Assembly (NCBI GenBank): GCA_028692715.1
Contig: JAQUWU010000006.1
Location: 1 to 64,000 of the forward strand
Direction of reading: 5' to 3'
DNA length: 64,000 nt
Source: Paludibacter sp.
GTDB taxonomy: Bacteria; Bacteroidota; Bacteroidia; Bacteroidales; Paludibacteraceae
The notes beneath the pieces are model-generated. The model saw only the letters and a list, made by a program, of their open reading frames with translations. It was not told where the DNA came from and ran no database searches. Of this stretch, positions 29,508-38,443 are shown piece after piece. The translations under genes were made by a program, and so were the position numbers. The number at the start of each line of letters is the position of its first letter. The stretch's first letter is position 1.

Positions 29508-30995
29508 TTATTTGAAAATGGCTTTAAAAATATCATTTCCATTTGCAAAAATCAACAAACCGAACAACAATAACATGCCGGCAGTTTGAGCGTACTCCAA
29601 AAATTTATCGTTTGGTTTTTTACCCGTAATCATTTCGTAAATCAAAAACATCACATATCCTCCGTCTAATGCCGGTATAGGAAGAAAATTCATAAAAGCC
29701 AGAATAACTGACAATAAGGCAGTCATACTCCAAAAGATTTGCCAATCCCATGTTTTAGGAAACATTTTACCAATACTTCCAAACCCTCCTAACTGTTTCG
29801 AGCCTTCTTTTGTAAATACAAGCTTTAATTGTTTCACATAGCTTGTAAGTGTTTTAACACCAAGATTTATTCCTGCAGGAATTGCGGCAACAAAACCGTA
29901 TTCAACGTGTTTTGTTTCAAGGAAATCATAAAATGGTTTAGGAATTACTCCGATTTTCCCCAATTCATCAACCTGAACCTGAGCTTGTTTCAGTTCGCCA
30001 TTTCTTACGAAATCGATTGTTGCTTTTTTATTGAGCGATTTATCAAGTTCTGCGGGAAAATCTTGAAAAATAAATAAACTTTTACCATTTATTCCTACAA
30101 GACTATCACCGGATTGTAAACCTGCAGCTTTTGCACCCATTCCGTCCGAAACATCATCAATTACAAAAGGCTGACGAACTGATACAAATCGGGTATCACC
30201 TGATGCCAGCACTTTTTGAGCAAAGTCCGAAGGCAATTTAACACTTTCGAGTTGCCCGTTTCTAAGAACTGTTATAGATTGTTTTCCATCAATCAGTATT
30301 TTTTCAACCACATCAGCATGGTCTACAATAGGCTGTCCATCTATTTTAACGATATTATCGCCGTTTTTAAAACCATTATCCAATAATGTTTCTGAAAACT
30401 GAAGTCCGTATTTTGCATTTTTCAAAGGTAAATAATCTTCACCCCATGTAAATAATACTGCAGCATAAATAACCATTGCCAAAATAAAATTCACAAGAAC
30501 ACCACCGATAATTATTGGCAATCGTTGCCATACTGAACGTGAACGATATTCCCAGGGTTGTGGATCGGCTGACATTTGAGTCACATCCATTGATTCGTCC
30601 ACCATACCGGCAATTTTACAATAGCCTCCTAATGGTAACCAACCAATTCCCCATTCGGTGTTATCAGGATATTTTCTCCAATCTCCTTCTGGTAATTCAT
30701 CTAAAGGAATTGGTTCCATTATCGTTTTTCCTTTTGCATCAACTTTAACATCACCATCAGCGTCAGTTTGCGGCCGTTCGTTTGCGGGAATATTACTTGC
30801 AAAATATTTAACATCCCATTTACCATTAATTTTTTTTGCTCGTATTAATGAAAAATTAGGATTAAAAAACATATAAAATTTATCGACACGCACCTTAAAC
30901 AATCGTGCAAAAGCAAAATGTCCAAGTTCATGTAATACTACTAAAATTGACAGACTTAAGATAAGTTGTAACGTTCTGATAAGAAATGTTTCCAT
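29508..30995 (-). CDS. rseP: Site-2 protease RseP, zinc metalloprotease with PDZ domain
   Basis: Intramembrane protease of 495 residues that cuts anti-sigma factors and signal-peptide remnants in the inner membrane. The zinc motif HExxH is in the first membrane segment (VVLHELGHFAFARLF), and the second active-site motif is in the last third (FMNFLPIPALDGGY, NxxPxPxxDGG). Between them are one or two PDZ domains (AAGLQSGDSLVGINGKS). A charged loop of about 60 residues after the first membrane segment is usual for Bacteroidota homologues. It would normally follow dxr directly; here the methyltransferase cassette separates them. Repeat R1 sits 13 bases before its ATG. Confidence 0.95.
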   Translation of the reverse strand: METFLIRTLQLILSLSILVVLHELGHFAFARLFKVRVDKFYMFFNPNFSLIRAKKINGKWDVKYFASNIPANERPQTDADGDVKVDAKGKTIMEPIPLDELPEGDWRKYPDNTEWGIGWLPLGGYCKIAGMVDESMDVTQMSADPQPWEYRSRSVWQRLPIIIGGVLVNFILAMVIYAAVLFTWGEDYLPLKNAKYGLQFSETLLDNGFKNGDNIVKIDGQPIVDHADVVEKILIDGKQSITVLRNGQLESVKLPSDFAQKVLASGDTRFVSVRQPFVIDDVSDGMGAKAAGLQSGDSLVGINGKSLFIFQDFPAELDKSLNKKATIDFVRNGELKQAQVQVDELGKIGVIPKPFYDFLETKHVEYGFVAAIPAGINLGVKTLTSYVKQLKLVFTKEGSKQLGGFGSIGKMFPKTWDWQIFWSMTALLSVILAFMNFLPIPALDGGYVMFLIYEMITGKKPNDKFLEYAQTAGMLLLFGLLIFANGNDIFKAIFK

Positions 30996-31008
30996 ATAAA
31001 ATTGATTA

Positions 31009-31040
31009 GCCCCAACCCCCTAAAGGAGGCTTAAAGAGTG
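31009..31040. repeat. GC-rich dispersed repeat, copy R1
   Basis: Copy of a short repeat with the core CCCCCTAAAGGAGG followed by CTTAAAGAGTGG. It lies directly upstream of the rseP start. Related copies are at 32289-32324, 32460-32494, 44892-44925 and, inverted, 45028-45058. Confidence 0.7.
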
Positions 31041-31078
31041 GAATTTAATTTATTGTTTTTGTTTTATGTTAGTATTAA

Positions 31079-31191
31079 TAAGTAATGAGAATAATATAAT
31101 GTCCCATTAATAAACTAGTAATATGCTGTTTATCTTCCTTTTATTAAATATCAAATAGTAAATGGTACATTGTTTAATAGTAAATACTTAC
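31079..31191. repeat. Direct repeat, copy 1 (uninterrupted), flanking the methyltransferase
   Basis: About 110 bases that align with 32412-32449 joined to 32622-32686. Shared blocks include CATTAATAAA, GTAATATG, TGTTTATCTTC, TTTTATTAAAT, GTAAATGG and ACATTGTTTAAT. It begins about 10 bases after the methyltransferase stop on the minus strand. It lacks the MITE present in copy 2. Confidence 0.8.
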
Positions 31192-31199
31192 AAGTCTGT

Positions 31200-32339
31200 T
31201 TATAAAAAATTGTTGAGTTGCTTTTCCATTAAAAATAGATATTCATTGTGTTTGCCATCTGAATTAATCCATTCGCTGGTAGAACGCATATTACTCATTA
31301 CATTTTTTTTAAAATCAACAGATTTTATTTCTAATAATTCGCCTGATTCAGCAATAATTTCCATTAATTGTTCTTTTGTGGCTCTTCCACCCGAACTATA
31401 GGATAATATTAAATAGCGTGTATTTGTTTCTTTAATTAGCTTACGCAATGCCTCCATTGCCATAAATTCACCTGTTGATGACTTGCGAAATTCTTCAAAA
31501 ACCGAGCCTGAAATATCGTCCCGAGAATCTTCTCTTCTGTTTGCTTTTCCAAAAAGTGGAGGTTGATCATTTTTAATAATCGTAGTCCAAAGATGATAAT
31601 ACGAAGTGTATCTTACCCTGCTTGGCGGCATCTTTTCATTATTTGAACCATAAGGGGGATCAAAATACACTAAATCGTAATGATTTTTTGCAACAGTATT
31701 AAAAATATCATCACGAATGACAATATTTTTTCCTGTTGAAATAAAACGATTTGGCAGTTTTAATTCCAAATCTTTAAATGAGCGTGCCGACCACCCTGAA
31801 AGATAAGCAACATAATGTCCTAAGGTATTATCAACTTTATCCAATGCCAAAATTAAACTTGTGAGCAATACGCATTTATCTTCCCAGCTAAAATTCAGAA
31901 CTTCAATTTCATGACGAATAGCATCCAGCCTTCTGGTATTCTTTAACTGAAACGGTTTTTTAGTATCATTTATTGTTCCACCATAAAACTCGGAAAACCA
32001 GCCATCAATTCCATCCAGTTGATTTAAATGGTCAATAATTTCTTTGTAATAATTATCTGGTTTATTCGATATTAAATAACAGTTTGCAAATACTTCCGAC
32101 CAAATTGATATATCGTTTGAAGTAGTAGAATATCCTAATTTTGCAAAAGCTTGTGAAACACGGGTTGAACCACTAAAGCCATCCAAGACAGACTTAACCC
32201 CCTCCAAATTATTTATCATCTCACAAATAAAGGGTAAAATCTTTAGTTTTGAGCCGGCATATTTAATACCTTCTGTTTTGGGGATAAAGCCACCTAAATC
32301 ACCCTTAAGGGGACTTAAAGAGTTTGAAACCTTATGCAT
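31200..32339 (-). CDS. D12-class N6-adenine DNA methyltransferase
   Basis: Protein of 379 residues that should transfer a methyl group from SAM to adenine N6 in DNA. Motifs in order are IKYAGSKLK (SAM-binding start of the family, residue 25 on), VLDGFSGSTRVSQAFA (motif I) and YDLVYFDPPYGSN (catalytic DPPY). No endonuclease gene is beside it, so it is an orphan methylase. The first ~22 residues (MHKVSNSLSPLKGDLGGF) are encoded by a dispersed repeat (R2), and the family fold begins right after. No other ATG is suitable, so I keep this start. The gene lies between two ~110-bp direct repeats and splits dxr from rseP, which indicates a mobile cassette. Confidence 0.88.
   Translation of the reverse strand: MHKVSNSLSPLKGDLGGFIPKTEGIKYAGSKLKILPFICEMINNLEGVKSVLDGFSGSTRVSQAFAKLGYSTTSNDISIWSEVFANCYLISNKPDNYYKEIIDHLNQLDGIDGWFSEFYGGTINDTKKPFQLKNTRRLDAIRHEIEVLNFSWEDKCVLLTSLILALDKVDNTLGHYVAYLSGWSARSFKDLELKLPNRFISTGKNIVIRDDIFNTVAKNHYDLVYFDPPYGSNNEKMPPSRVRYTSYYHLWTTIIKNDQPPLFGKANRREDSRDDISGSVFEEFRKSSTGEFMAMEALRKLIKETNTRYLILSYSSGGRATKEQLMEIIAESGELLEIKSVDFKKNVMSNMRSTSEWINSDGKHNEYLFLMEKQLNNFL
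32289..32324. repeat. GC-rich dispersed repeat, copy R2, inside the methyltransferase start
   Basis: Reads CCACCTAAATCACCCTTAAG then GGGACTTAAAGAG. It resembles R1 but is in frame with the methyltransferase and codes for about residues 5-17. Confidence 0.6.
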
Positions 32340-32379
32340 TTCTATTATTTCTCATTCAATACTCTATTTATTTAAACAA

Positions 32380-32387
32380 CAAAACTA
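32380..32387 (-). promoter_or_regulatory. -7 promoter element of the methyltransferase gene
   Basis: The minus strand reads TAGTTTTG (TAnnTTTG), 41 bases before the ATG at 32339. This lets the cassette be transcribed independently of dxr. Confidence 0.4.
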
Positions 32388-32449
32388 AAATTAATCATTA
32401 AAAAACGAGCTTAAGTAATAAAAAAATATAGTCTCATTAATAAATTCGT

Positions 32450-32613
32450 GTAACTACTCAGCCCCCCAACCCCCTAAAGGGGGAGTTCTGGAGCGACATT
32501 CATCATTTATGCGCTTTAATTTGGCTGTTTTTTTGTGAAAATTACATTTTTTTCACTCTGCAATTTTCCTAAAAACGTCAAATAAAGTACTTCTTGAAGT
32601 GATGAGTAGTCAC
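32450..32613. mobile_element. 164-bp MITE with 8-bp target-site duplication
   Basis: Terminal inverted repeats GTAACTACTCA (32450-32460) and TGAGTAGTCAC (32603-32613) match at 10 of 11 positions. Both ends are flanked by the same 8 bases AAATTCGT (32442-32449 and 32614-32621). Copy 1 of the surrounding direct repeat has no insert at the matching place, so it acts as an empty site. There is no ORF inside. The GC-rich repeat R3 lies just within the left end. A transposase acting in trans is implied but not present in the window. Confidence 0.85.
32460..32494. repeat. GC-rich dispersed repeat, copy R3, inside the MITE
   Basis: Contains CCAACCCCCTAAAGGGGGAG, a nearly perfect palindromic core of the family also seen at 31009, 32289, 44892 and 45028. 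Confidence 0.7.
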
Positions 32614-32682
32614 AAATTCGTAATATGATGTTTATCTTCTTTTTATTAAATTGTAAATGGCACATTGTTTAATGATAAATAC

Positions 32683-33846
32683 TTATATCAATTCCATCGT
32701 TAAAATACGCACTAATTCATCTGTTTTTACATAGTCATCGTAAGTTGGTTTTTCAACAAACTGTGCTTTCATCAAAACATCTTCAATTATATCACTCATT
32801 TGAAGAAAACCTATTTTATTTTTAAGAAATTCTGCTACTACCACTTCATTCGCTGCATTTAAAATACAAGGCATATTTCCACCTTTTTCCATAGCATAAT
32901 ATGCATAACTTAGATTCCGAAAACGCTCCATATCGGGGCGTTCAAAAGTAAATTGAGAACAAAGATTAAAATCGAAACGTGGAAAATTTGTTTTAAGTCG
33001 ATCCGGATAAGTCAATGCGTATTGAATGGGTAATTTCATATCCGGCATCCCCAATTGTGCTTTAATAGATCCATCGGCAAACTGCACCATTGAATGAATA
33101 ATGGATTGAGGATGAACTACTACTTCAATTTGTTCGGGAGTAACGCCAAACAACCATTTAGCTTCAATTATTTCAAACCCTTTATTCATTAAACTGGCTG
33201 AATCAATAGTAATTTTCGCTCCCATTTCCCAGTTGGGATGTTTTAATGCTTCTGCACTGCTAACATGCCCCAACTCAGTAATTGTTTTTGTACGGAATGG
33301 TCCTCCTGAAGCTGTGAGAATAAGTTTTTCAATGGGGTTATTTCCTTCTCCAGCCAAACATTGAAAAATAGCTGAATGTTCAGAGTCGACGGGCAAAATG
33401 CTAACATTGTGTTTTGCGGCTAAATCACAAATTAATTCTCCGGCAACAACTAAAGTTTCCTTATTTGCCAACGCAATTATTTTTCCTGCTTTTATAGCAT
33501 TCATTGTGGGTTTCAAACCCGAATAGCCAACCATAGCAGTAAGGACAATATCAATTGGTTGCATTTCTGCAACTTGTGCAATGGAATCAGCTCCTGCAAA
33601 AACCTTAATCGGTAAATCGGCCAATGCATTTTTTAATTTCAAATAATGAGCTTCATTTCCGATAGCTACCATTTCCGGTTGATATTTACGAGCTTGTTCA
33701 ATTAACAAATCCACCTGATTGTTGGCTGTAAGCGCATACACTTCGAACAAAGTTTCATTTTCAGAAACGACTTCCAAGGTTTGAGTGCCTATAGAACCTG
33801 TCGATCCTAGTATTGCTAATTGTTTCTTTTTTATTTCTTCTTGCAT
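32683..33846 (-). CDS. dxr: 1-deoxy-D-xylulose 5-phosphate reductoisomerase
   Basis: Cytoplasmic enzyme making 2-C-methyl-D-erythritol 4-phosphate, the second step of the non-mevalonate isoprenoid pathway. The 387 residues show the NADPH-binding start AILGSTGSIGTQTLEVV, LANKETLVVAGE, the metal-binding and catalytic region PVDSEHSAIFQCL, ASGGPF, HPNWEMGAKITIDSASLMNKG, and VVHPQSIIHSMV. Length is normal and all motifs are intact. It follows the M23-like gene by 6 bases. On the downstream side a repeat begins at the stop codon and separates it from its usual neighbour rseP. Confidence 0.96.
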   Translation of the reverse strand: MQEEIKKKQLAILGSTGSIGTQTLEVVSENETLFEVYALTANNQVDLLIEQARKYQPEMVAIGNEAHYLKLKNALADLPIKVFAGADSIAQVAEMQPIDIVLTAMVGYSGLKPTMNAIKAGKIIALANKETLVVAGELICDLAAKHNVSILPVDSEHSAIFQCLAGEGNNPIEKLILTASGGPFRTKTITELGHVSSAEALKHPNWEMGAKITIDSASLMNKGFEIIEAKWLFGVTPEQIEVVVHPQSIIHSMVQFADGSIKAQLGMPDMKLPIQYALTYPDRLKTNFPRFDFNLCSQFTFERPDMERFRNLSYAYYAMEKGGNMPCILNAANEVVVAEFLKNKIGFLQMSDIIEDVLMKAQFVEKPTYDDYVKTDELVRILTMELI

Positions 33847-33852
33847 AATCGA

Positions 33853-34719
33853 TTAAAAAATAATCACATCTTCGGGATTAACTGGCTTTCCCTGTTTCCA
33901 TAACTCAAAATAAAATTGTGATCCGGTATTTTTTTCCTTAGCATCACCAACAATAGCTATACTTTCACCTGCTTTCACGTTATCCCCTACCTTTTTCAAC
34001 AAACGTGTATTGTTTTTATAAATTGACAAATAATTATTATCATGTTGAACCTGAATAACCCAACCAAAGTCAAAAGTAAAAGCAGCATAAACTACAGTCC
34101 CAGCCAATACACTTAGTACGCTTTCGTTGACGGAGGTAATCATGTATATTCCAAATTGTTGTTCCGACAAATTAAACGCTGATGATATCACACCCCGTGT
34201 TGGTCGAAAAAAAACATACATATTTTCGTTCGGTTTTACATCTATGCTTGCTAAATTATATTTTTCTTCTTCTTCGTATTTATCAACAAATTGATTTTCT
34301 TTTTTCGATTTTTGAAGAAATACTCTTGCCTTATCTTTTAACTCAACAGAATCCAATGATGCAATAGAATCAGGTTTAATATCACCTTTTATTATTCCTT
34401 TCAGAATATCAACATATCCTTTTTGTAGTTCAATCTGTTTGACCAGAGAATCAGCTTTCATACTGTTTTGAATAATTTTCGTTCTATTTCCAGCATCACC
34501 ATAACCGGGTAAATAATTTCGGACTGGTGTTGTGAAAATCAGAATGGTAAGAATTATAAATGTCAAAACAGTAAACGTAGATGCAAACAAGAAAACGCTA
34601 AATCGTGATAAACGAACATACCATGATTCTTCCAGGGTATTTTCATTCAAAACAGAAACCCGATATTTGAAACGGATTTTTTGAATAAACGGTTTTAAAC
34701 TTCTACTTTTCTTTTTCAT
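33853..34719 (-). CDS. Degenerate M23 (LytM-fold) envelope protein
   Basis: Inner-membrane protein of 288 residues: a basic cytoplasmic start, one membrane segment (about 38-66), a coiled-coil linker (about 85-155), and a C-terminal LytM/M23 peptidase fold (about 170-288). The fold is recognisable from VLAGTVVYAAFTFDFGWVIQ, KVGDNVKAGESIAIVGD and FYFELWKQGKPVNPEDVI. The zinc ligands are gone: the usual HxGxD region reads QFGIYM and the usual HLHFE reads QFYFE. It is therefore probably not a hydrolase but an activator or scaffold, as known for EnvC and NlpD. It precedes dxr by 6 bases and has a promoter element at 34751-34758. Confidence 0.82.
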   Translation of the reverse strand: MKKKSRSLKPFIQKIRFKYRVSVLNENTLEESWYVRLSRFSVFLFASTFTVLTFIILTILIFTTPVRNYLPGYGDAGNRTKIIQNSMKADSLVKQIELQKGYVDILKGIIKGDIKPDSIASLDSVELKDKARVFLQKSKKENQFVDKYEEEEKYNLASIDVKPNENMYVFFRPTRGVISSAFNLSEQQFGIYMITSVNESVLSVLAGTVVYAAFTFDFGWVIQVQHDNNYLSIYKNNTRLLKKVGDNVKAGESIAIVGDAKEKNTGSQFYFELWKQGKPVNPEDVIIF

Positions 34720-34750
34720 TATTACAATCAGAAATTCATAATTGTGTGTA

Positions 34751-34758
34751 CAAAAGTA
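34751..34758 (-). promoter_or_regulatory. -7 promoter element of the M23-like/dxr operon
   Basis: The minus strand reads TACTTTTG (TAnnTTTG), 32 bases before the ATG at 34719 and just after the V-ATPase terminator. Confidence 0.5.
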
Positions 34759-34784
34759 ACGAAATTGTACCTATAAACAAAATA

Positions 34785-34822
34785 GAAGAAGCCCAAACGA
34801 AATGGTTCGTTCGAGCTTCTTC
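34785..34822 (-). terminator. Terminator of the V-ATPase operon
   Basis: Stem GAAGAAGC (34785-34792) with GCTTCTTC (34815-34822), with further pairing inside the loop. On the minus strand it is followed by TATTTTGTTT. It lies 19 bases after the K-subunit stop. Confidence 0.7.
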
Positions 34823-34840
34823 AATAATTCATATTAAGCA

Positions 34841-35299
<459 letters not shown>

Positions 35300-35335
35300 T
35301 TAAGTTGTTTATTTAATAATTATATTTTTTTGTTT

Positions 35336-37171
35336 TTAGAAAAGACTTTCTTTTTCTTTATATCGAGCAAAAGGTTTGTATTTCTTCCCTCCACCTTCGA
35401 ATCCTGAATTTTTATAGAATTCCACAAAAGTCAAACGCATTGGATGAACGAAAGCACTTAGTCCCGACATAAAGATATTTATACTATGACCAATAAGCAT
35501 TATTATAATCATAATCAGAGGACTAATAACAGGAATATCTCCACTTAGACGTATTGCAAGATCGTTAAATACAAATCCCATGACTGCACCCGAAATTCCC
35601 AATGCAAATAATCGGATATAAGACAAAACATCACCTAACAAACCTGTTGCCATATTATAAGTATCCCAAAGCCCAGCTCCGATATTTATTAGTGGATTTC
35701 GTTTGATATCATTTAATATAAATATTAACAATCCACCAACGCTTCCAATTCCAATAAATGCCCATTTTGTGATTTCTGGAGATAAAACACTTAACGTTTG
35801 TAACCCATAAACGACTCCTCCACCTAATAGAATAAGAATCCAACCCCAGGTAGAAAGCGAAGCACTTAATCCATAGCGTCGAACCAATCCTACTGCTTTG
35901 AGAATCATACCGAACATAATCTGAATAACCCCAAGAATCAAAGCAGTATAAAATAACTGATTGGGATCGAGCATTATAACTTTAAACTTTTCAATCCATG
36001 CAATTTTTGATTCTAATAAATTATAACCAAAAAATGTCCCACTCACTATGCCCATTATTACAGTTGAACTTCCAAGCCATGTTACTAAACTTAGTACTGG
36101 TTTTAATGCAGGCTTAACTTTCTTGCGTGCAAAAATTGCTACCAACACCAATAAAAAACCATAACCCGCATCTCCTAAACACAATCCAAAGAAAAGCATA
36201 TAGAAAGGGGCAAAAAACGGGGTCAAATCTATTTCGTGATAATTGGGGATATCGTACAATTCACCAATCATTTCATATAGTTTTGCAAATGCATTATTTT
36301 TAAGCTTAACTGGAACTTTATCTTCTTCCGTTGGGACACTTGCTTCGTAATAAACCCCAGAATCATCCAGATATGTATTAAGATCTTCTTCAGATTCTTC
36401 AGGGCAATAACCTCCCAGCAACATCACTTTTTCTGCCGCCTCCGCATTGGTATTCAATAATACCTTCGAGAAATCAATATCGCTCATTACATCAATCTGA
36501 ACAGATTTCAGAGTATTGAAATCAGCCACAGACATTTGAATCAATTCCGTTTTTACATTTTCAATTGCGAAACGAATCTTATCAATTTCTACATCCAGCT
36601 CTTCAGCCGTCTTATCCGATAATTTTACGGAGTCAGCATCAATATCCACCACTTCATCCGGACGAGTAATGGTAATAAAATATCTTTGACTACCAATAGT
36701 ATCAATTTCAAATGCATTGTATTTTACTTCCCATTCCTGATCGAATTTACGTAAATTACAGCTATAGAATTTAACAACAAATCCAGAGTCCGTTAATTGT
36801 TCTAATCTATCGTGACTAAAAGTGCCCCAAACTTCCATCCTTTCCCGGTCTTTCTCAGCAAGTTGAAGTTTTTGTTCTAACGCATCTTTTTCACTTAATG
36901 CATTTTCAATTTTCACTAAAACATCTAACCCCGAAAAACTCGGATTTATTTCAGCCAACGTTGCATTTTTTGGTGTCCGTTTTTCCAGTTGTTTTATTGC
37001 TGATTTCAATCGGGCAGCCAATTGCATTTTATCCCTTAATTCATCATTTTCAGCAATTCCTTCAGGTTTTTCAATCACGTGTAAAACACCAATCTCCCTA
37101 ATTTTCTCAAGAAATTCAATGTATTGTTTATGATACACCAAAAAGGAATATTTTTTCATTTTTAAAATCAT
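35336..37171 (-). CDS. V-type ATPase subunit I (stator, membrane)
   Basis: Subunit I (the a subunit) of 611 residues, forming the stator half-channel and the link to the peripheral stalk. The first ~310 residues are soluble and coiled-coil rich (AARLKSAIKQLEKRTPKN, and a second pair of helices). The rest has about seven or eight membrane helices, starting DLTPFFAPFYMLFFGLCLGDAGYG, the family hallmark, and ending with HSINIFMSGLSAFVHPMRLTFVEFY. The conserved Arg of the channel lies in the region SYIRLFALGISG. The start codon overlaps the D-subunit stop by 4 bases, so translation is coupled. Confidence 0.95.
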   Translation of the reverse strand: MILKMKKYSFLVYHKQYIEFLEKIREIGVLHVIEKPEGIAENDELRDKMQLAARLKSAIKQLEKRTPKNATLAEINPSFSGLDVLVKIENALSEKDALEQKLQLAEKDRERMEVWGTFSHDRLEQLTDSGFVVKFYSCNLRKFDQEWEVKYNAFEIDTIGSQRYFITITRPDEVVDIDADSVKLSDKTAEELDVEIDKIRFAIENVKTELIQMSVADFNTLKSVQIDVMSDIDFSKVLLNTNAEAAEKVMLLGGYCPEESEEDLNTYLDDSGVYYEASVPTEEDKVPVKLKNNAFAKLYEMIGELYDIPNYHEIDLTPFFAPFYMLFFGLCLGDAGYGFLLVLVAIFARKKVKPALKPVLSLVTWLGSSTVIMGIVSGTFFGYNLLESKIAWIEKFKVIMLDPNQLFYTALILGVIQIMFGMILKAVGLVRRYGLSASLSTWGWILILLGGGVVYGLQTLSVLSPEITKWAFIGIGSVGGLLIFILNDIKRNPLINIGAGLWDTYNMATGLLGDVLSYIRLFALGISGAVMGFVFNDLAIRLSGDIPVISPLIMIIIMLIGHSINIFMSGLSAFVHPMRLTFVEFYKNSGFEGGGKKYKPFARYKEKESLF

Positions 37172-37773
37172 AATTCAGCCTCCTCCATTTGTTGTTGACG
37201 TGATTTTACAATTTTTTGTGCCGATTTAGAAAGATTTTCCTCGTCTTCCATAAAACGTTTTATCATTCGAATGGCATCCTCATAACCTGGAATTTGGACT
37301 TTCTCGAACAAATTCACTTTTTGAGTTGTCTTTTTTCGCGCATATTCAAGTAAATGCAGCTTTTGAGCAGAAAACTCCCGTTCTATTCCAACCTGAGCTA
37401 ACTCTTTCAGTTGAGTTAAGCCATCGGCATACCATTTTGGAGAATTGAATAAACTAAAGGTTTTGGTAGTGTACACAACTTCGTCCAAAACAGGAATGCG
37501 TACTCCCGCAACTTTTTTAATACTCATTTTTACATCATCTACTTTGAGCAGTGAAGTATCAAACTCACCCCACAAAGCTAACATTTTATCGTAAGCATTT
37601 ATGCGTTGTTCCAATTCGTCTTCCAGCTTTTTGATGTCATTTTTGGCACGTTTCACTTCCATACGCAAGGCACTCTCCTTATTTTTAATGGTAGGTAAAG
37701 CACGAACACGCATCTTCAGATTTTTTTCTAAAGATTGTAGCGAAGTTTTATTATATTGAAATTGTATTGCCAT
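37168..37773 (-). CDS. V-type ATPase subunit D (central shaft)
   Basis: Central-stalk subunit of 201 residues, mostly two long antiparallel helices that turn inside the A3B3 ring. Family features are the start FQYNKTSLQSLEKNLKMRVR, the basic helix EMRVKRAKNDIKKLE-like stretch (LRMEVKRAKNDIKKLEDELE), and the C-terminal helix LFEKVQIPGYEDAIRMIKRF. Its stop overlaps the subunit I start. On the upstream side the ORF6N gene separates it from subunit B, which it normally follows directly. Confidence 0.93.
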   Translation of the reverse strand: MAIQFQYNKTSLQSLEKNLKMRVRALPTIKNKESALRMEVKRAKNDIKKLEDELEQRINAYDKMLALWGEFDTSLLKVDDVKMSIKKVAGVRIPVLDEVVYTTKTFSLFNSPKWYADGLTQLKELAQVGIEREFSAQKLHLLEYARKKTTQKVNLFEKVQIPGYEDAIRMIKRFMEDEENLSKSAQKIVKSRQQQMEEAEL

Positions 37774-37807
37774 ATTTTATGAGGTTCTTCATTTAATTAT
37801 AAAGACT

Positions 37808-38425
37808 CTATTCTTTTAATTTTATATAAATTGGTTCTTCTTCATGAACCTGATCTGTACTATTTTTGCGTTTTATCGTATGTTTTACTTTCAAAACTGC
37901 GAAATTCAACTCTATACTTGTTTCTGTCTCAGTAGTCTCAATCGATTCTCTAAGAATATCAGAAATTATTTCGCCACTTTTTTTCAACAACGACTTTTGT
38001 TTCGTTTCTTCATGAACCTCAATTATTTCAGAAACAGTTCTTGTAAAATTTCTAATTTTAGTAAATGTTTCAACTATTTCAATCGTTGTTTCTGTTGCTT
38101 TTTTACTCTTTAGTATTGTTGCAAGCATATACAAACCTTTTTCTGTAAAAGCTGTTGGAATATATTTTGTGTGTTTACCGCGACCTGTAACTGAACTAAT
38201 TTCTAAGGTCGAGAATTTCGACCTTAAAGATTTCCATTCTTCTTCTGATAATTCAATTAGATATCCATATGGAAATTTTTCAGGATTATTCTTTACAGCT
38301 TCATTGATTCGCTTTGTTTCAACTCCATATAATTCTGCCACATCGCTATCCAGCAAAACTTGTTGATTGCGAAGAGTCAACAATTTACTTTCAACATTAA
38401 TGTAAGTTATAACATCGGACATCAT
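37808..38425 (-). CDS. ORF6N-domain DNA-binding protein (intact) in the V-ATPase operon
   Basis: Predicted DNA-binding protein of 205 residues. The ORF6N domain fills the first ~125 residues: LLTLRNQQVLLDSDVAELYG, VETKRINEAVKNNPEKFP, YIPTAFTEKGLYMLATIL. A coiled-coil C-terminus follows. ORF6N domains come from phage antirepressor-like proteins and are frequent as lone, mobile genes in Bacteroidota. It lies between atp subunits B and D (18 bases after B, 34 bases before D), codirectional, so it is transcribed with the ATPase. It has no known role in that complex. A second, broken relative is at 41649-42152. Confidence 0.85.
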   Translation of the reverse strand: MMSDVITYINVESKLLTLRNQQVLLDSDVAELYGVETKRINEAVKNNPEKFPYGYLIELSEEEWKSLRSKFSTLEISSVTGRGKHTKYIPTAFTEKGLYMLATILKSKKATETTIEIVETFTKIRNFTRTVSEIIEVHEETKQKSLLKKSGEIISDILRESIETTETETSIELNFAVLKVKHTIKRKNSTDQVHEEEPIYIKLKE

Positions 38426-38443
38426 TAAAGATTTAGATTAAAT

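Larger units (their letters stand above)
32412..32686. repeat. Direct repeat, copy 2, interrupted by a MITE
   Basis: The two halves, 32412-32449 and 32622-32686, together match copy 1 (31079-31191). The right end reaches the dxr stop codon. The 164-base element and one copy of its 8-bp target duplication account for the interruption. Confidence 0.8.

Noticed and set aside
31200-32339. A restriction-modification system
   Set aside because: No endonuclease or specificity gene is beside the methyltransferase. The flanks are dxr and rseP with repeats, so only an orphan methylase is supported.
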